Below are positions 17,216 through 26,595 of a DNA stretch of 64,000 nucleotides, in pieces. Source of the DNA: Variovorax paradoxus EPS. GTDB taxonomy: Bacteria > Pseudomonadota > Gammaproteobacteria > Burkholderiales > Burkholderiaceae_C. A model generated the notes under the pieces. The model worked only from the letters and a program-made list of their open reading frames with translations. It was not told the origin of the DNA and did no database searches. Position numbers and translations under genes: made by a program. Position 1 is the first letter of the stretch; each line of letters opens with the position of its first letter. Location of the stretch: contig NC_014931.1 in the NCBI RefSeq assembly GCF_000184745.1, positions 5,828,001-5,892,000 of the forward strand. Direction: 5' to 3'.

Positions 17216-19069
17216 TCAGTGGTTGTCGCGCGGCACGCCGAAGGTGGCGTGGATCTTTTGATACTTCACCGCGGGCTTGAGCACCATGCCTTCGGAAAGC
17301 TCATCGACCACCGCGCGCTGGATCTCCTGCCACGGCGTCTGGCTCGGCGGGTACTGGTAGCCGCCGGCGGCCTCGAGCTTCTGGCGGCGCAGGGCCAACT
17401 CTTCGTCGGACACCAGCATGTTGGCGGTGCGCTTCTTCAGGTCGATGCGCACACGGTCGCCTGTCTTCAGCAATGCCAGCCCCCCACCAGTCGCAGCCTC
17501 GGGCGACGCGTTCAGGATCGATGGCGAGCCCGACGTTCCCGACTGCCGTCCATCGCCGATGCAAGGCAGCGCGGTGACGCCCTTCTTCAGCAGGTAGGCC
17601 GGAGCCCGCATGTTCACGACCTCGGCCGCACCCGGATAGCCCACGGGCCCGACGCCGCGCATGAACAGGATGCTGTGCGCATCGATCTTCATCTTCGGAT
17701 CGTCGATGCGGCGGTGGTAGTCCTCGGGTCCGTCGAACACCACGGCCGTGCCTTCGAAGGCCATCGGGTCGGCCGGGTCCTCCAGGTAGCGGTTGTGGAA
17801 CTCGGGCGTGATCACGCTGGTCTTCATGATCGCGGAGTCGAAGAGGTTGCCGCTGAAATCGAGGAAACCGGCGTTCTTCATCATCGGCTTGGCGTACGGG
17901 AAGATCACCTTCCGGTCTTCGGTGAAGCGGCCTTCGCAGTTCTCGATGATCGTCTTGCCGTTGACGGTGAGCGCGGGCTGGATCTTGCCCTTGGCGATCA
18001 GCTCGGCCACCACCGCGGGCACGCCGCCCGCGCGGTAGTAGTCCTCGCCGAGGTACTCGCCCGCCGGCTGCAGGTTGACCAGCAGCGGAATCTTGTAGCC
18101 GTGCTTTTCCCAGTCGCCGGTGGTCAGCGGCACGCCGATGTGGCGCGCGATGGCGTTCAGGTGAATGGGCGCGTTGGTCGAGCCGCCGATGGCCGAGTTC
18201 ACGACGATCGCGTTCTCGAAGGCGGCGCGCGTCAGGATGTCCGAGGGCTTGAGGTTCTCGCGCACCATCTCGACGATGCGCTTGCCGGTCATGTAGGCCA
18301 TTTCCTGGCGGTCGCGGTAAGGCGCGGGAATGGCGGCGCTGCCGGGCAGCGTCATGCCGAGCGCCTCGGCCAGCGAGTTCATCGTGGAGGCCGTGCCCAT
18401 GGTGTTGCAGTGGCCGGTCGATGGCGCCGAAGACGCCACGAGCTTCAGGAAGCCGGTTTCGTCGATCTCGCCCGCGGCCAGCAGCTCGCGCGCCTTCCAG
18501 ACGATGGTGCCCGAGCCCGTGCGCTCGCCCTTGTACCAGCCGTTGAGCATCGGTCCGGAGTTCAGCGCAATGGCCGGAATGTCGACCGTGGCCGCGGCCA
18601 TCAATTGCGCCGGCGTGGTCTTGTCGCAGCCGGTCGTCAGCACCACGCCATCGAGCGGGTAGCCGTAAAGAATTTCGACCAGCGAGAGGTACTGCAGGTT
18701 GCGGTCGAGCGAGGCGGTCGGGCGCTTGCAGGTCTCCTGGATCGGATGGATCGGAAACTCGAACGCGATGCCGCCCGCATCGCGGATGCCCTCGCGCACG
18801 CGCTCGGCCAGCACGAGGTGGTGGCGGTTGCAGGGTGCGATGTCGGAGCCCGTCTGCGCGATGCCGATGATCGGGCGGCCCGATTGCAGTTCGTCGAGGC
18901 CGAGTCCGAAGTTCATGGTGCGCTCGATGTAGAGCGCCGTCATGTCGGTATTGGCCGGGTTGTCGAACCATTCCTGCGAGCGCAGCTTGAGCGCACCCGA
19001 AGATTTCTTCGAGGCGCTGCTCTTCGGCTTGGACGTGGACGTGGGCGCGGGGCTTTTCTTCTTGCTCAT
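17216..19069 (-). CDS. IlvD/Edd family dehydratase (sugar-acid type)
   Basis: The 617-residue protein carries the three iron-sulfur cysteines of the family at Cys80 (IAPCNRH), Cys148 (TTGCDKTTP) and Cys221 (GHCNTMG). The C-terminal [11 protein letters not shown] motif is also present. The family removes water from sugar acids or dihydroxy acids using a [2Fe-2S] or [4Fe-4S] cluster. Its place beside a sugar-type ABC importer and a DenD-like dehydrogenase argues for a sugar acid (arabonate, xylonate or similar) rather than branched-chain amino acid synthesis. The N-terminus has an extra Lys/Ser-rich tail of about 25 residues. Its ATG overlaps the TGA of the preceding gene. Confidence 0.9.
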   Translation of the reverse strand: MSKKKSPAPTSTSKPKSSASKKSSGALKLRSQEWFDNPANTDMTALYIERTMNFGLGLDELQSGRPIIGIAQTGSDIAPCNRHHLVLAERVREGIRDAGGIAFEFPIHPIQETCKRPTASLDRNLQYLSLVEILYGYPLDGVVLTTGCDKTTPAQLMAAATVDIPAIALNSGPMLNGWYKGERTGSGTIVWKARELLAAGEIDETGFLKLVASSAPSTGHCNTMGTASTMNSLAEALGMTLPGSAAIPAPYRDRQEMAYMTGKRIVEMVRENLKPSDILTRAAFENAIVVNSAIGGSTNAPIHLNAIARHIGVPLTTGDWEKHGYKIPLLVNLQPAGEYLGEDYYRAGGVPAVVAELIAKGKIQPALTVNGKTIIENCEGRFTEDRKVIFPYAKPMMKNAGFLDFSGNLFDSAIMKTSVITPEFHNRYLEDPADPMAFEGTAVVFDGPEDYHRRIDDPKMKIDAHSILFMRGVGPVGYPGAAEVVNMRAPAYLLKKGVTALPCIGDGRQSGTSGSPSILNASPEAATGGGLALLKTGDRVRIDLKKRTANMLVSDEELALRRQKLEAAGGYQYPPSQTPWQEIQRAVVDELSEGMVLKPAVKYQKIHATFGVPRDNH

Positions 19070-20085
19070 CAGGACATTCCCTTCAGTGTTTCTGCCGCAT
19101 TCGGAAGCGCGGCGCAATCGGCGATGTATTGGCGAATGATGTCTGCGAAACTCTCGTGCGGATGCAGGCCGAGCCGCGCCGCGCGTTCGGCCGTGGCGCC
19201 GGCGGGCCAGTTGGCCACGATGCCGGCGATGCGCTCGTCGCGCTCGAAGCGCACCAGCGCGCGCACCTTCGGGCCGGCCACTTCTTCGAGTGCATCGAGC
19301 ATGTCGCTCACGCGCACGTTGAGCCCCGGCAGGTTGAGCGCGGCGCGCCCGCCGAAGGCTTCGCGGCTGGCTTCGTAGACGGCGATGAGGCCATCGACCG
19401 TGTGGGCCGGCGAGGTCATCGGGTGCGACACGTCGGGCGACACGGGGCAGACCGATTCCACGCCCGCCAGCGGCTCGCGGATGATGCCGCTGAAGAACGA
19501 CGAGGCGGCGCCGTTCGGGCGGCCCGGGCGCACGGTGACGGTCATCAGCCGCGCTGCGCGGCCGTCGATGTAGCCCTTGCGCGTGTAGTCGGAAATGAGG
19601 TGCTCGCAGACCAGCTTCTGCGTGCCGTAGGAGGTCTGCGGCAGCGGCAGCGTGTCGTCGGCCACCAGCTTGGGCAGCGGCACCGAGGGGTCGGGCCCGA
19701 ACACCGCGACCGAGCTGGAGAACACCAGCCGCGCCACCTTGCCGCCCGCGCCGACGTTGGCGCGCAGCGCATCCAGCAGCGCGCGCGTGCTATCGAGGTT
19801 GGAGCGCAGGCCGAGTTCGAAATCGGCCTCGCATTCGCCGGACACGGCCGAGGCGAGATGGAACACGCCGTCGAAGGCTTCGGTCTTCAGCGCGTCTGTC
19901 TGCGCGAGCAGCGGGCCGGTGCGGGCCTCGACGCGCGCATCGGACAGCAGGTCGGCCGGCGGCGGCGCGATGTCGGTCAGCACCAGCCGCTCGATGCGCT
20001 GGCCAGCCAGCGTGCCGCGCGCGAGCAGCGCGCGCGCAAGTCGGGAGCCGACGAAGCCGCCGCCTCCGGTGATCAACAGTTTCAT
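19069..20085 (-). CDS. NAD-dependent epimerase/dehydrogenase, DenD-like
   Basis: The 338-residue protein opens with the Rossmann motif [17 protein letters not shown]. It contains the YxxxK catalytic pair in [11 protein letters not shown] and the Ser in FSSSVAVFG. It closely resembles D-erythronate dehydrogenase (DenD) and related sugar-acid dehydrogenases in overall architecture. It likely oxidises a hydroxyl of a sugar acid in the pathway of the neighbouring dehydratase. The ATG is preceded by AAGGGA. It overlaps the upstream GntR gene by ATGA and the downstream dehydratase by TGATG, so the three genes form one coupled operon. Confidence 0.86.
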   Translation of the reverse strand: MKLLITGGGGFVGSRLARALLARGTLAGQRIERLVLTDIAPPPADLLSDARVEARTGPLLAQTDALKTEAFDGVFHLASAVSGECEADFELGLRSNLDSTRALLDALRANVGAGGKVARLVFSSSVAVFGPDPSVPLPKLVADDTLPLPQTSYGTQKLVCEHLISDYTRKGYIDGRAARLMTVTVRPGRPNGAASSFFSGIIREPLAGVESVCPVSPDVSHPMTSPAHTVDGLIAVYEASREAFGGRAALNLPGLNVRVSDMLDALEEVAGPKVRALVRFERDERIAGIVANWPAGATAERAARLGLHPHESFADIIRQYIADCAALPNAAETLKGMS

Positions 20086-20933
20086 GGGGTGTCCCTTTTG
20101 GTCCTCTTGGTGGTGCTGGTGGTGCTGGTTGTGCCGGTCGCGCGTTTTGGTGTGGCAACCGGTGCGGCGGTACGCAATGCGCGCGCCGCCGCGCGACGGC
20201 GCTGGCCGGTAATGACTCCGCCTTCGACGAGCCGCTGCTCGCCGCGGATCAGATGCTGCGTGGCGTGATGCCGCGCGGCCACGGGATCGCGCGCCGCGAT
20301 GGCTTCGACGATGGCGCGGTGCTCGTTCTGCACCGCCTCCATGAAGTCGAGCCGCCGCGCCTCGTTGCCGCGCGTGATGCGCATGCCTTCGCGCAGGTAC
20401 TGCTCGAGAAAGCCGAGCAGCAAACGGAACTGCGGATTGCCGGTGGCTTCGCCAATCACGCGGTGGAAGGCGAGGTCTTCGGCAACGCCGTCCTGCCCTG
20501 CCGCGGCGGCCGTGTCGATGGCCTTCAGCGCGCGCCGCAGCGCCGCGATCTGGCTGCGCGTCGCGCGCTTGGCGGCGAGCGCGGCAATCTCGCCTTCGAG
20601 CACGCGGCGCACCTCGACCACATCGACGACGGATTGCACCGACTCGAGCACGGCCGGATCGAAAGCGAGGGGACGGTTGAGCGGCGCCTGCGCCACGAAG
20701 CATCCGAGGCCCTGCCGCGAAGTGACCAGCGCCTGCGACTTGAGCTGGTGCACCGCCTCGCGCACCACGGTCCGCGAAACGCCGTGCGAGGCCGCGAGCT
20801 GTTGTTCGGTGGGAAGACGATCGCCGGGCCGCAGCGCGCCCGATTCGATCTGCGCCGCCAGCCGGGATGCGAGGCGGTCGGACAGGCGATCCGTGACCAG
20901 GGGAAAGGGTTCTGAGAGGGCGGAGGCCTGCAC
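20082..20933 (-). CDS. GntR/FCD (FadR-type) transcription regulator
   Basis: Read from GTG 20933, the product has 283 residues: a winged helix (LPTEQQLAASHGVSRTVVREAV, about residues 45-66) and an FCD ligand domain of about 150 residues with metal-site Asp/His positions (EDLAFHRVI, NEHRAIVEAI, HHATQHLI). The start is uncertain because no ATG fits and the Shine-Dalgarno is weak. The last 17 residues are a Thr/Ser/Lys run encoded by imperfect triplet repeats and look dispensable. FCD proteins of this type sense sugar acids. It is divergent from the ABC importer and coupled to the dehydrogenase, so it presumably controls both. Confidence 0.85.
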   Translation of the reverse strand: MQASALSEPFPLVTDRLSDRLASRLAAQIESGALRPGDRLPTEQQLAASHGVSRTVVREAVHQLKSQALVTSRQGLGCFVAQAPLNRPLAFDPAVLESVQSVVDVVEVRRVLEGEIAALAAKRATRSQIAALRRALKAIDTAAAAGQDGVAEDLAFHRVIGEATGNPQFRLLLGFLEQYLREGMRITRGNEARRLDFMEAVQNEHRAIVEAIAARDPVAARHHATQHLIRGEQRLVEGGVITGQRRRAAARALRTAAPVATPKRATGTTSTTSTTKRTKRDTP

Positions 20934-20994
20934 GACTGCGGAAAATTGGAGCGCTGTTATCGGGTCATCATACAAGTCAACCGGGATTTTCTCG

Positions 20995-21019
20995 TACCGG
21001 TTTGCCCTGATACCGGTTT
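20995..21019. promoter_or_regulatory. Paired TACCGGTTT direct repeats in a divergent promoter region
   Basis: TACCGGTTT occurs twice (20995-21003 and 21011-21019), centres 16 bases apart, between the GntR gene and the ABC importer. Each contains the palindrome ACCGGT. A second candidate, TTGTATGATGAC, lies on the minus strand near 20966-20977 and resembles FCD-type half sites. Either could be the GntR operator. Confidence 0.4.
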
Positions 21020-21108
21020 CAAAAACGAGTGCCGATACTGCGCGGGCTGCGATGCGGAGGTCTCCGTGTCGCTCGGCTCCCTTCCCGCGATTTGTCAGGA
21101 CTCCTTGC

Positions 21109-22182
21109 ATGGCCAGTGTCACGATTCAGGCGGTCAAGAAGCGATTCGGCGAAGTCGCCATCCTTCACGGGGTGGACATCGACATTGCCGACGGTTCGTT
21201 CACGGTGCTGGTGGGCCCCTCGGGCTGCGGCAAGTCGACCCTGCTGCGGATGATCGCGGGGCTGGAGGAGATTCACGGCGGCGAGATCCGCATCGGCGAG
21301 CGCCGCGTGAACGACCTGCCACCCAAGGAACGCGACATCGCGATGGTGTTCCAGAACTACGCGCTCTATCCGCACATGACGGTGCGCGACAACATGGCCT
21401 TCGCCCTCTCGCTCGCGAAGATGGACAAGGCCACCATCGACAGCAAGGTGCAGCGCGCGGCCGAAATCCTTGCGCTCGCGCCGCTGCTCGAACGCTATCC
21501 ACGCCAGCTCTCGGGCGGGCAGCGCCAGCGCGTGGCGATGGGGCGCGCGATCGTGCGCGATCCGCAGGTTTTTCTTTTCGACGAACCGCTGTCGAACCTC
21601 GACGCCAAGCTGCGCGTGGCGATGCGCAGCGAGATCAAGGAGCTGCACCAGCGCCTGAAGACCACGTCGATCTACGTCACGCACGACCAGATCGAGGCCA
21701 TGACCATGGGCGACAAGATCGTGGTGATGCGCGACGGCCGCATCGAGCAGACCGGCAGCCCGCTGGACCTGTACGACCATCCGGCGAACCAGTTCGTCGC
21801 GGGCTTCATCGGCTCGCCGGCCATGAACTTCCTGCCCGGCACGCTGCGGCGCGCGGGCGGTGCGGCGCATGTCGAACTGCCCGACGGCACGCGGCTCGAT
21901 GCGCCCCTTCACGCAGGCGGCACCGATGGCCAGCCGGTCGTGTACGGCACGCGCCCCGAGCACCTGACGCTCGGCGACAGCGGCGGCATTCCGTCGCGCG
22001 TGGTGGTGATGGAGCCGACCGGCATGGACACCTTCGTCGCATGCCGGCATGAAGGCGCCGAGCTCTCGGCCGTGTTCCGCGAGCGCTACGACTTCGCGCC
22101 GGGCAGCACGATCCATCTCTTGCCCGACCTTGCGCGCGCCCACCTGTTCGATGCCGAAAGCGGCCTGCGCCTGGTCGCCTGA
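21109..22182 (+). CDS. Sugar ABC transporter ATPase (UgpC/MsmX type)
   Basis: The 357-residue protein has Walker A GPSGCGKST, the Q loop FQNYALYPHMT, signature LSGGQRQRVAMGRA, Walker B VFLFDEP and switch His in VTHDQIEAM. A C-terminal OB-fold/TOBE-like domain (about 235-357) follows. This is the CUT1-family arrangement that energises oligosaccharide, polyol or glycerol-phosphate uptake. The ATG has AGGA upstream. It is the first gene of a four-gene importer on the plus strand. Confidence 0.94.
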   Translation: MASVTIQAVKKRFGEVAILHGVDIDIADGSFTVLVGPSGCGKSTLLRMIAGLEEIHGGEIRIGERRVNDLPPKERDIAMVFQNYALYPHMTVRDNMAFALSLAKMDKATIDSKVQRAAEILALAPLLERYPRQLSGGQRQRVAMGRAIVRDPQVFLFDEPLSNLDAKLRVAMRSEIKELHQRLKTTSIYVTHDQIEAMTMGDKIVVMRDGRIEQTGSPLDLYDHPANQFVAGFIGSPAMNFLPGTLRRAGGAAHVELPDGTRLDAPLHAGGTDGQPVVYGTRPEHLTLGDSGGIPSRVVVMEPTGMDTFVACRHEGAELSAVFRERYDFAPGSTIHLLPDLARAHLFDAESGLRLVA

Positions 22183-22256
22183 ATCCGCCTGATTTCTCGC
22201 CTTGTTCGCTTTGTCTTTGGTTCACACCGGTCCGTTTACAACGAAGGAGACAGCTC

Positions 22257-23585
22257 ATGAGTGATTTCAATCGCCGCAGGTTTCTAGAGGGTTCGGCCGG
22301 CGTTGCCGCTGCCGCGACTGTCGGCACGGGCAGCGCCCTGTTCGCACCGTTCGCGCAGGCGCAGAACCTGACGTTCAAGCCCGAGAAGGGCGCCAAGCTG
22401 CGCGTGCTGCGATGGAGCCGCTTCGTGCAGGGCGACATCGATGCCTACATGGCCAACGTCAAGAAGTTCACCGAGGCCACCGGCGTCGAAGTGCGCGTGG
22501 ACAACGAAGGCTGGGAAGACGTGCGCCCGAAGGCCGCTGTGGCCGCCAACACCGGCGCGGGCCCCGACATCATCCTGTCGACCAACGACGACGCCAACCT
22601 CTACCCCGACAAGCTGCTCGACGTGACGGACTTGGCCGAATACCTCGGCAAGAAATACGGCGGCTGGTATCCGGCCGGCGAAGCCTTCATGCGCCCCGAC
22701 GGCAAGAAGTGGCTGGGCCTGCCGCTGGGCGCCTCGGGCTCGCTCATCGTGTACCGCGAGAGCATGGTCAAGGCCGCGGGCTTCGCGACCTTCCCCAAGA
22801 CCACCGACGACTTCCTCAAGCTCTACAAGGCGCTGAAGGAAAAGGGCACGCCCGGCGGCATGGCGCTGGGCAATGCGACCGGCGACAGCACCTGGTGCAA
22901 CTGGCTCATCTGGTCGCACGGCGGCAAGCTGGTCGACAAGAACAACAAGGTGGTCATCGACAGCCCCGAGACGCTCAAGGCGCTGGAGTACGGCAAGGAG
23001 CTCTACGCCAACTTCATTCCGGGCACGCTCTCGTGGCTGGACCCGAACAACAACAAGGCTTTTCTCGACGGACAGATCAGCGTCACCAACAACGGCATCT
23101 CGGTCTACTACGCCGCCAAGAATTCGGCCGACCCCAAGATCAAGGAAATGGCCGCGGACATCAACCACGCGGTGTTCCCCATCGGCCCGGTCGGCGTGCC
23201 GACGGAGTCGCACCTGTTCTTCAACCAGATGGTCATGAAGTACACGAAATTCCCGCAGGCGGCCAAGGAGTTCCTGCGCTTCATGATGGAGAAGGAACAG
23301 TTCGACCCGTGGCTGCAAGGCGGCGGCGGCTACGTGGCGCAGCCCCTGCGCTTCTACGAGAACAGCGCGATCTGGACCTCGGACCCGAAGAACATGCCCT
23401 ACCGCGACTCGGTGAAGAACCTGCGCCCGGGCGGCTACGACGGCAAGCTGGGCTACGCGTCGGCCGGCGCCGCGGCGGACTTCATCATTCCGAACATGGT
23501 GGCCGAGGCGGCGAGCGGATCGAAGACGCCGAAGGAAGCGGCCGAGCGCGCGCAGAAGCGTGCCGAGCGGTACTACAAGGTCTGA
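22257..23585 (+). CDS. Extracellular sugar-binding protein with Tat signal
   Basis: The 442-residue precursor begins SDFNRRRFLEGSAGVAAAA, a twin-arginine export signal with cleavage predicted after AQA near residue 35. The mature part is a family-1 solute-binding protein (UgpB/MalE fold) with the SFPIGP-like and GGGGYVAQP segments. It captures the substrate in the periplasm for the adjacent CUT1 permeases. GAAGGAGA lies before the ATG. Tat export suggests folding in the cytoplasm. The ligand is unknown and may be the sugar acid processed by the divergent genes. Confidence 0.9.
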   Translation: MSDFNRRRFLEGSAGVAAAATVGTGSALFAPFAQAQNLTFKPEKGAKLRVLRWSRFVQGDIDAYMANVKKFTEATGVEVRVDNEGWEDVRPKAAVAANTGAGPDIILSTNDDANLYPDKLLDVTDLAEYLGKKYGGWYPAGEAFMRPDGKKWLGLPLGASGSLIVYRESMVKAAGFATFPKTTDDFLKLYKALKEKGTPGGMALGNATGDSTWCNWLIWSHGGKLVDKNNKVVIDSPETLKALEYGKELYANFIPGTLSWLDPNNNKAFLDGQISVTNNGISVYYAAKNSADPKIKEMAADINHAVFPIGPVGVPTESHLFFNQMVMKYTKFPQAAKEFLRFMMEKEQFDPWLQGGGGYVAQPLRFYENSAIWTSDPKNMPYRDSVKNLRPGGYDGKLGYASAGAAADFIIPNMVAEAASGSKTPKEAAERAQKRAERYYKV

Positions 23586-23616
23586 CTGATCCTTCAACTC
23601 CCGAAGCAGCCCGCTC

Positions 23617-24525
23617 ATGACACTTCTCGCCAGGTTCCAGAACAGCCGCAACGCGCTCGGGCTTGCGTTCATGTTGCCGGCGGCGGTGCTGCTGCTTCTC
23701 TTCCTGACCTATCCACTCGGCCTGGGCACCTACCTCGGCTTCACCGACGCCAAGGTGGGCCGCGCGGGCCAGTGGGTCGGCCTGGAGAACTACGAATACC
23801 TGTGGGGCGATGCCGTGACGCGGCTCGCCCTCTTCAACACGCTCTTCTACACAACGGTGGCGAGCGTGTTCAAGTTCTTCCTGGGCCTGTGGCTCGCGAT
23901 CCTCCTGAACCGGAACATCCGCTTCAAGACCTTCTTCCGCGCGGTGATCCTGCTGCCGTACATCGTGCCTACCGCCCTGTCGGCGATCGCGTTCTGGTGG
24001 ATCTACGACTCGCAGTTCTCCATCATCAGTTGGGCGCTGGTGAAGATGGGGCTTATCGACCAGTACATCGACTTCCTCGGCTCCGAGTGGAATGCGCGCA
24101 TCGCGGTGATCATCGCGAACGTGTGGCGCGGCGTGCCCTTCGTGGCGATCACGCTGCTCGCCGGCCTGCAGACGATCTCGCCCTCCTACTACGAAGCCTC
24201 CGCCATCGACGGCGCGACGCCGTGGCAGCAGTTCCGCCACGTGACGATGCCGTTGCTCACGCCGATCATCGCGGTGGTCATGACCTTCTCGGTGCTGTTC
24301 ACTTTCACAGACTTCCAGCTGATCTACGTCATCACCCGCGGCGGCCCGTTGAACGCCACGCACCTGATGGCCACGCTGTCGTTCCAGCGCGCGATTTCGG
24401 GCGGTGCGCTCGGCGAGGGCGCGGCCATTGCGATCGCGATGGTGCCTTTCCTGCTGGCGTGCGTGATGTTCAGCTTCTTCGGCCTGCAGCGCCGCGCTTG
24501 GCAGCAGGGTGGTTCGGACAAATGA
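23617..24525 (+). CDS. Sugar ABC transporter permease, MalF-type
   Basis: The 302-residue protein has six hydrophobic segments. The binding-protein-dependent EAA loop appears as EASAIDGATPWQQFRHVTMPLL near residue 190. It forms the membrane channel with the next permease and couples to the ATPase through this loop. It starts 31 bases after the binding-protein stop. Nothing indicates loss of function. Confidence 0.92.
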   Translation: MTLLARFQNSRNALGLAFMLPAAVLLLLFLTYPLGLGTYLGFTDAKVGRAGQWVGLENYEYLWGDAVTRLALFNTLFYTTVASVFKFFLGLWLAILLNRNIRFKTFFRAVILLPYIVPTALSAIAFWWIYDSQFSIISWALVKMGLIDQYIDFLGSEWNARIAVIIANVWRGVPFVAITLLAGLQTISPSYYEASAIDGATPWQQFRHVTMPLLTPIIAVVMTFSVLFTFTDFQLIYVITRGGPLNATHLMATLSFQRAISGGALGEGAAIAIAMVPFLLACVMFSFFGLQRRAWQQGGSDK

Positions 24526-24540
24526 GGAATTTTCAATGAG

Positions 24541-24594
24541 CGCCGCGCCGGGCCGCCCCAAGCAAGCTCGCACCGCAGTGCGAAGCACGGAGGT
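24541..24594. repeat. Repeat element supplying a ribosome site
   Basis: The element contains a six-base-pair hairpin, TCGCAC (24568-24573) with GTGCGA (24578-24583), and ends in GGAGG (24589-24593), seven bases before the permease ATG at 24601. I recognise the type as a recurrent Comamonadaceae intergenic repeat, from memory only. It also encloses a 22-codon open frame (24536-24604) whose TGA overlaps the permease ATG. Confidence 0.6.
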
Positions 24595-24600
24595 TTTCAG

Positions 24601-25476
24601 ATGAGCAATGCCGGCCAGGTCGACACCGTCGGCATGAGCTACCTCGACACGATCCCGCGCAAGGCGGTGACCGTGTACCTGCCGCTCGTGGTCTTCTTGA
24701 TCGTGCTGCTGTTTCCGTTCTACTGGATGGCCATCACCTCGGTGAAGCCCGATGCCGAACTGCTCTCGCGCGAGGGCAATCCGTTCTGGGTGATCAACCC
24801 GACGCTCTCGCACTTCTACAAGCTGCTGTTCGAAACCTCGTACCCGCAGTGGCTGTGGAACACGGTGCTGGTGTCGGTGGTGTCGACCTTCGTGTCGCTC
24901 GCGGCCTCGGTGTTCGCGGCCTATGCCATCGAGCGGCTGCGCTTCAAGGGGTCGAAGCACGTCGGGCTCTCGATCTTTCTCGCGTACATGGTGCCGCCGT
25001 CGATCCTGTTCATTCCGCTCGCGAACGTGGTGTTCAATCTCGGCCTCTTCGACACGCGCTGGGCGCTGATCCTCACCTACCCGACCTTCCTCATTCCCTT
25101 CTGCACGTGGCTCTTGATGGGCTACTTCCGCTCGATCCCGGCCGAGTTGGAGGAATGCGCGCTCATCGACGGCGCGAGCCGCTGGCAGATCCTCGTGAAG
25201 ATCGTGCTGCCGCTGGCAGTGCCCGGGCTCATCTCGGCAGGCATCTTCGCGTTCACGCTGTCGTGGAACGAGTTCATCTATGCGCTCACCTTCATCTCGT
25301 CGTCGGAGGTGAAGACGCTGCCCGTCGGCGTGGTGACCGAACTCGTGCAGGGCGATGTGTACCAGTGGGGGCCGCTCATGGCCGGCGCGCTGCTGGGTTC
25401 GCTGCCGGTGGCGTTCATCTACTCGTTCTTCGTCGAGTACTACGTGTCGGGGATGACCGGGTCGGTCAAGGAGTAG
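24601..25476 (+). CDS. Sugar ABC transporter permease, MalG-type
   Basis: The 291-residue protein has six membrane segments and an EAA loop (ECALIDGASRWQILVKIVLPLA, about residues 180-201). It is the partner of the MalF-type permease. Its ribosome site GGAGG lies within an intergenic repeat element rather than in ordinary operon spacer. The gene ends before a perfect 28-base-pair inverted repeat that probably terminates the importer operon. Confidence 0.92.
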   Translation: MSNAGQVDTVGMSYLDTIPRKAVTVYLPLVVFLIVLLFPFYWMAITSVKPDAELLSREGNPFWVINPTLSHFYKLLFETSYPQWLWNTVLVSVVSTFVSLAASVFAAYAIERLRFKGSKHVGLSIFLAYMVPPSILFIPLANVVFNLGLFDTRWALILTYPTFLIPFCTWLLMGYFRSIPAELEECALIDGASRWQILVKIVLPLAVPGLISAGIFAFTLSWNEFIYALTFISSSEVKTLPVGVVTELVQGDVYQWGPLMAGALLGSLPVAFIYSFFVEYYVSGMTGSVKE

Positions 25477-25505
25477 CGCGAAGCGTTACAGCGAACTGCC
25501 TCAAG

Positions 25506-25567
25506 ACCGTTCGGGCTGAGCTTGTCGAAGCCTCGCGCAAGGCTTCGACAAGCTCAGCCCGAACGGT
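25506..25567. terminator. Perfect 28-bp inverted repeat, bidirectional terminator candidate
   Basis: The arms 25506-25533 and 25540-25567 are exact complements with a six-base loop. The sequence begins ACCGTTCGGGCTGAGCTTG. It sits between the convergent ends of the permease and protease genes. It belongs to the same family as the element at 17074-17198. There is no long T-run, so its effect as a terminator is inferred from structure and position. Confidence 0.8.
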
Positions 25568-25594
25568 TCTTGTTCGATCGAACGCGACGGGCCC

Positions 25595-26569
25595 TCAGTT
25601 CCAGCGCGGAACAGCTTCGTCCTTGAGCTGCTGGCGCAGCACGTCGTAGTCGGGCACCACGCTCTCGACGGTTTCCCAGAAGCGGTGCGAATGGTCCATC
25701 ACGCGCAGATGGGCCAGCTCGTGCGCCACCACGTAATCGATCACGGGCAGGCGGAAGTGAATGAGCCGCCAGTTGAGGCGAAGCGATCCGTCCGCGCTCG
25801 CGCTGCCCCAGCGCGTGGCAGCGTTCGACAGCGACAGCTTCTGCCAGCGCACACCCAGCAGCGGCGCGAAATGATCGAGCCGTTCGATGAAGAGCTTGCG
25901 CGCCTGCCGCATGAGCCAGGCCTGCGCGGCATCGCGGATCTGCGAGGGCTCGGCGTTCTGCGCGACGGCCAGCCGCAGGATGCGCGGACCACCCGCGACC
26001 TCGGCCTCGTCGAGCGTGCCGCCGACGCTGGCAAAGCCGTGCTTCGGATCGAGCCGAATCACGACCGGCTCGCCCATGAACGGGAACGCGGCGCCGTCCT
26101 TCCACTCGATGCGCGTGGCTTCGACGCGCGCGTGGCGCTGCTGCGTTTCCTGGAGCTTGCGCAGAATCCAGTCGGCCTTCTCGCGCACCGCGGCATCGAC
26201 ATCGCGCAGGGCGACCCAGCGCGGCGCGCGCACCGAGAGCCCGTCGGCGCCCACGAGAAAACCGATGGTCTTGCGCTTGCCGCGCTTGAATTCGTAGGCC
26301 ACGCGTGCCGAGCCCAAGACGAGCTCGCGTGTGGCTTGCGGATGAATGAAGCTCGCGAGCGTCAGCGTGTCGCGCAATGGGATCGCGGGCAGCACAGGGC
26401 CGGTGTTCCTGATCTCTTCGGGCGCTGGCGGCGCGAAGGGCAACGGCGTCGCGACGGGCGGTGCAGCCTTGCGGACCTTCTTCGGGCGCGGCGCGGGCGG
26501 CTCGGGCTGCGCGAACTCGCTGCCCAGCCCCTCGAACAGGTCCATGGTGAACTGCAGCAGACCTTGCAT
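25595..26569 (-). CDS. YgjP-like (DUF45) metallopeptidase
   Basis: The 324-residue product has a Pro/Lys-rich N-terminal third without obvious fold. The YgjP/SprT-like core contains NAATRWGSAS and the zinc motif HELAHLRVMDHSHRFW (His-Glu-x-x-His plus a later His). This family is predicted to hydrolyse peptides in the cytoplasm, and its targets are unknown. I started at ATG 26569, which has GAGGG eight bases upstream and follows the plsC stop by 26 bases. It is the last gene of the glyQ-to-plsC transcription unit. Confidence 0.86.
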   Translation of the reverse strand: MQGLLQFTMDLFEGLGSEFAQPEPPAPRPKKVRKAAPPVATPLPFAPPAPEEIRNTGPVLPAIPLRDTLTLASFIHPQATRELVLGSARVAYEFKRGKRKTIGFLVGADGLSVRAPRWVALRDVDAAVREKADWILRKLQETQQRHARVEATRIEWKDGAAFPFMGEPVVIRLDPKHGFASVGGTLDEAEVAGGPRILRLAVAQNAEPSQIRDAAQAWLMRQARKLFIERLDHFAPLLGVRWQKLSLSNAATRWGSASADGSLRLNWRLIHFRLPVIDYVVAHELAHLRVMDHSHRFWETVESVVPDYDVLRQQLKDEAVPRWN

Positions 26570-26595
26570 CTGGTGCCCTCTGTTCCTTCCAGCTT

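Noticed and set aside
24536..24604. The 22-codon frame before the MalG-type permease as a real gene
   Set aside because: It coincides with a repeat element, so its frame may be accidental. I kept it only as part of a finding.
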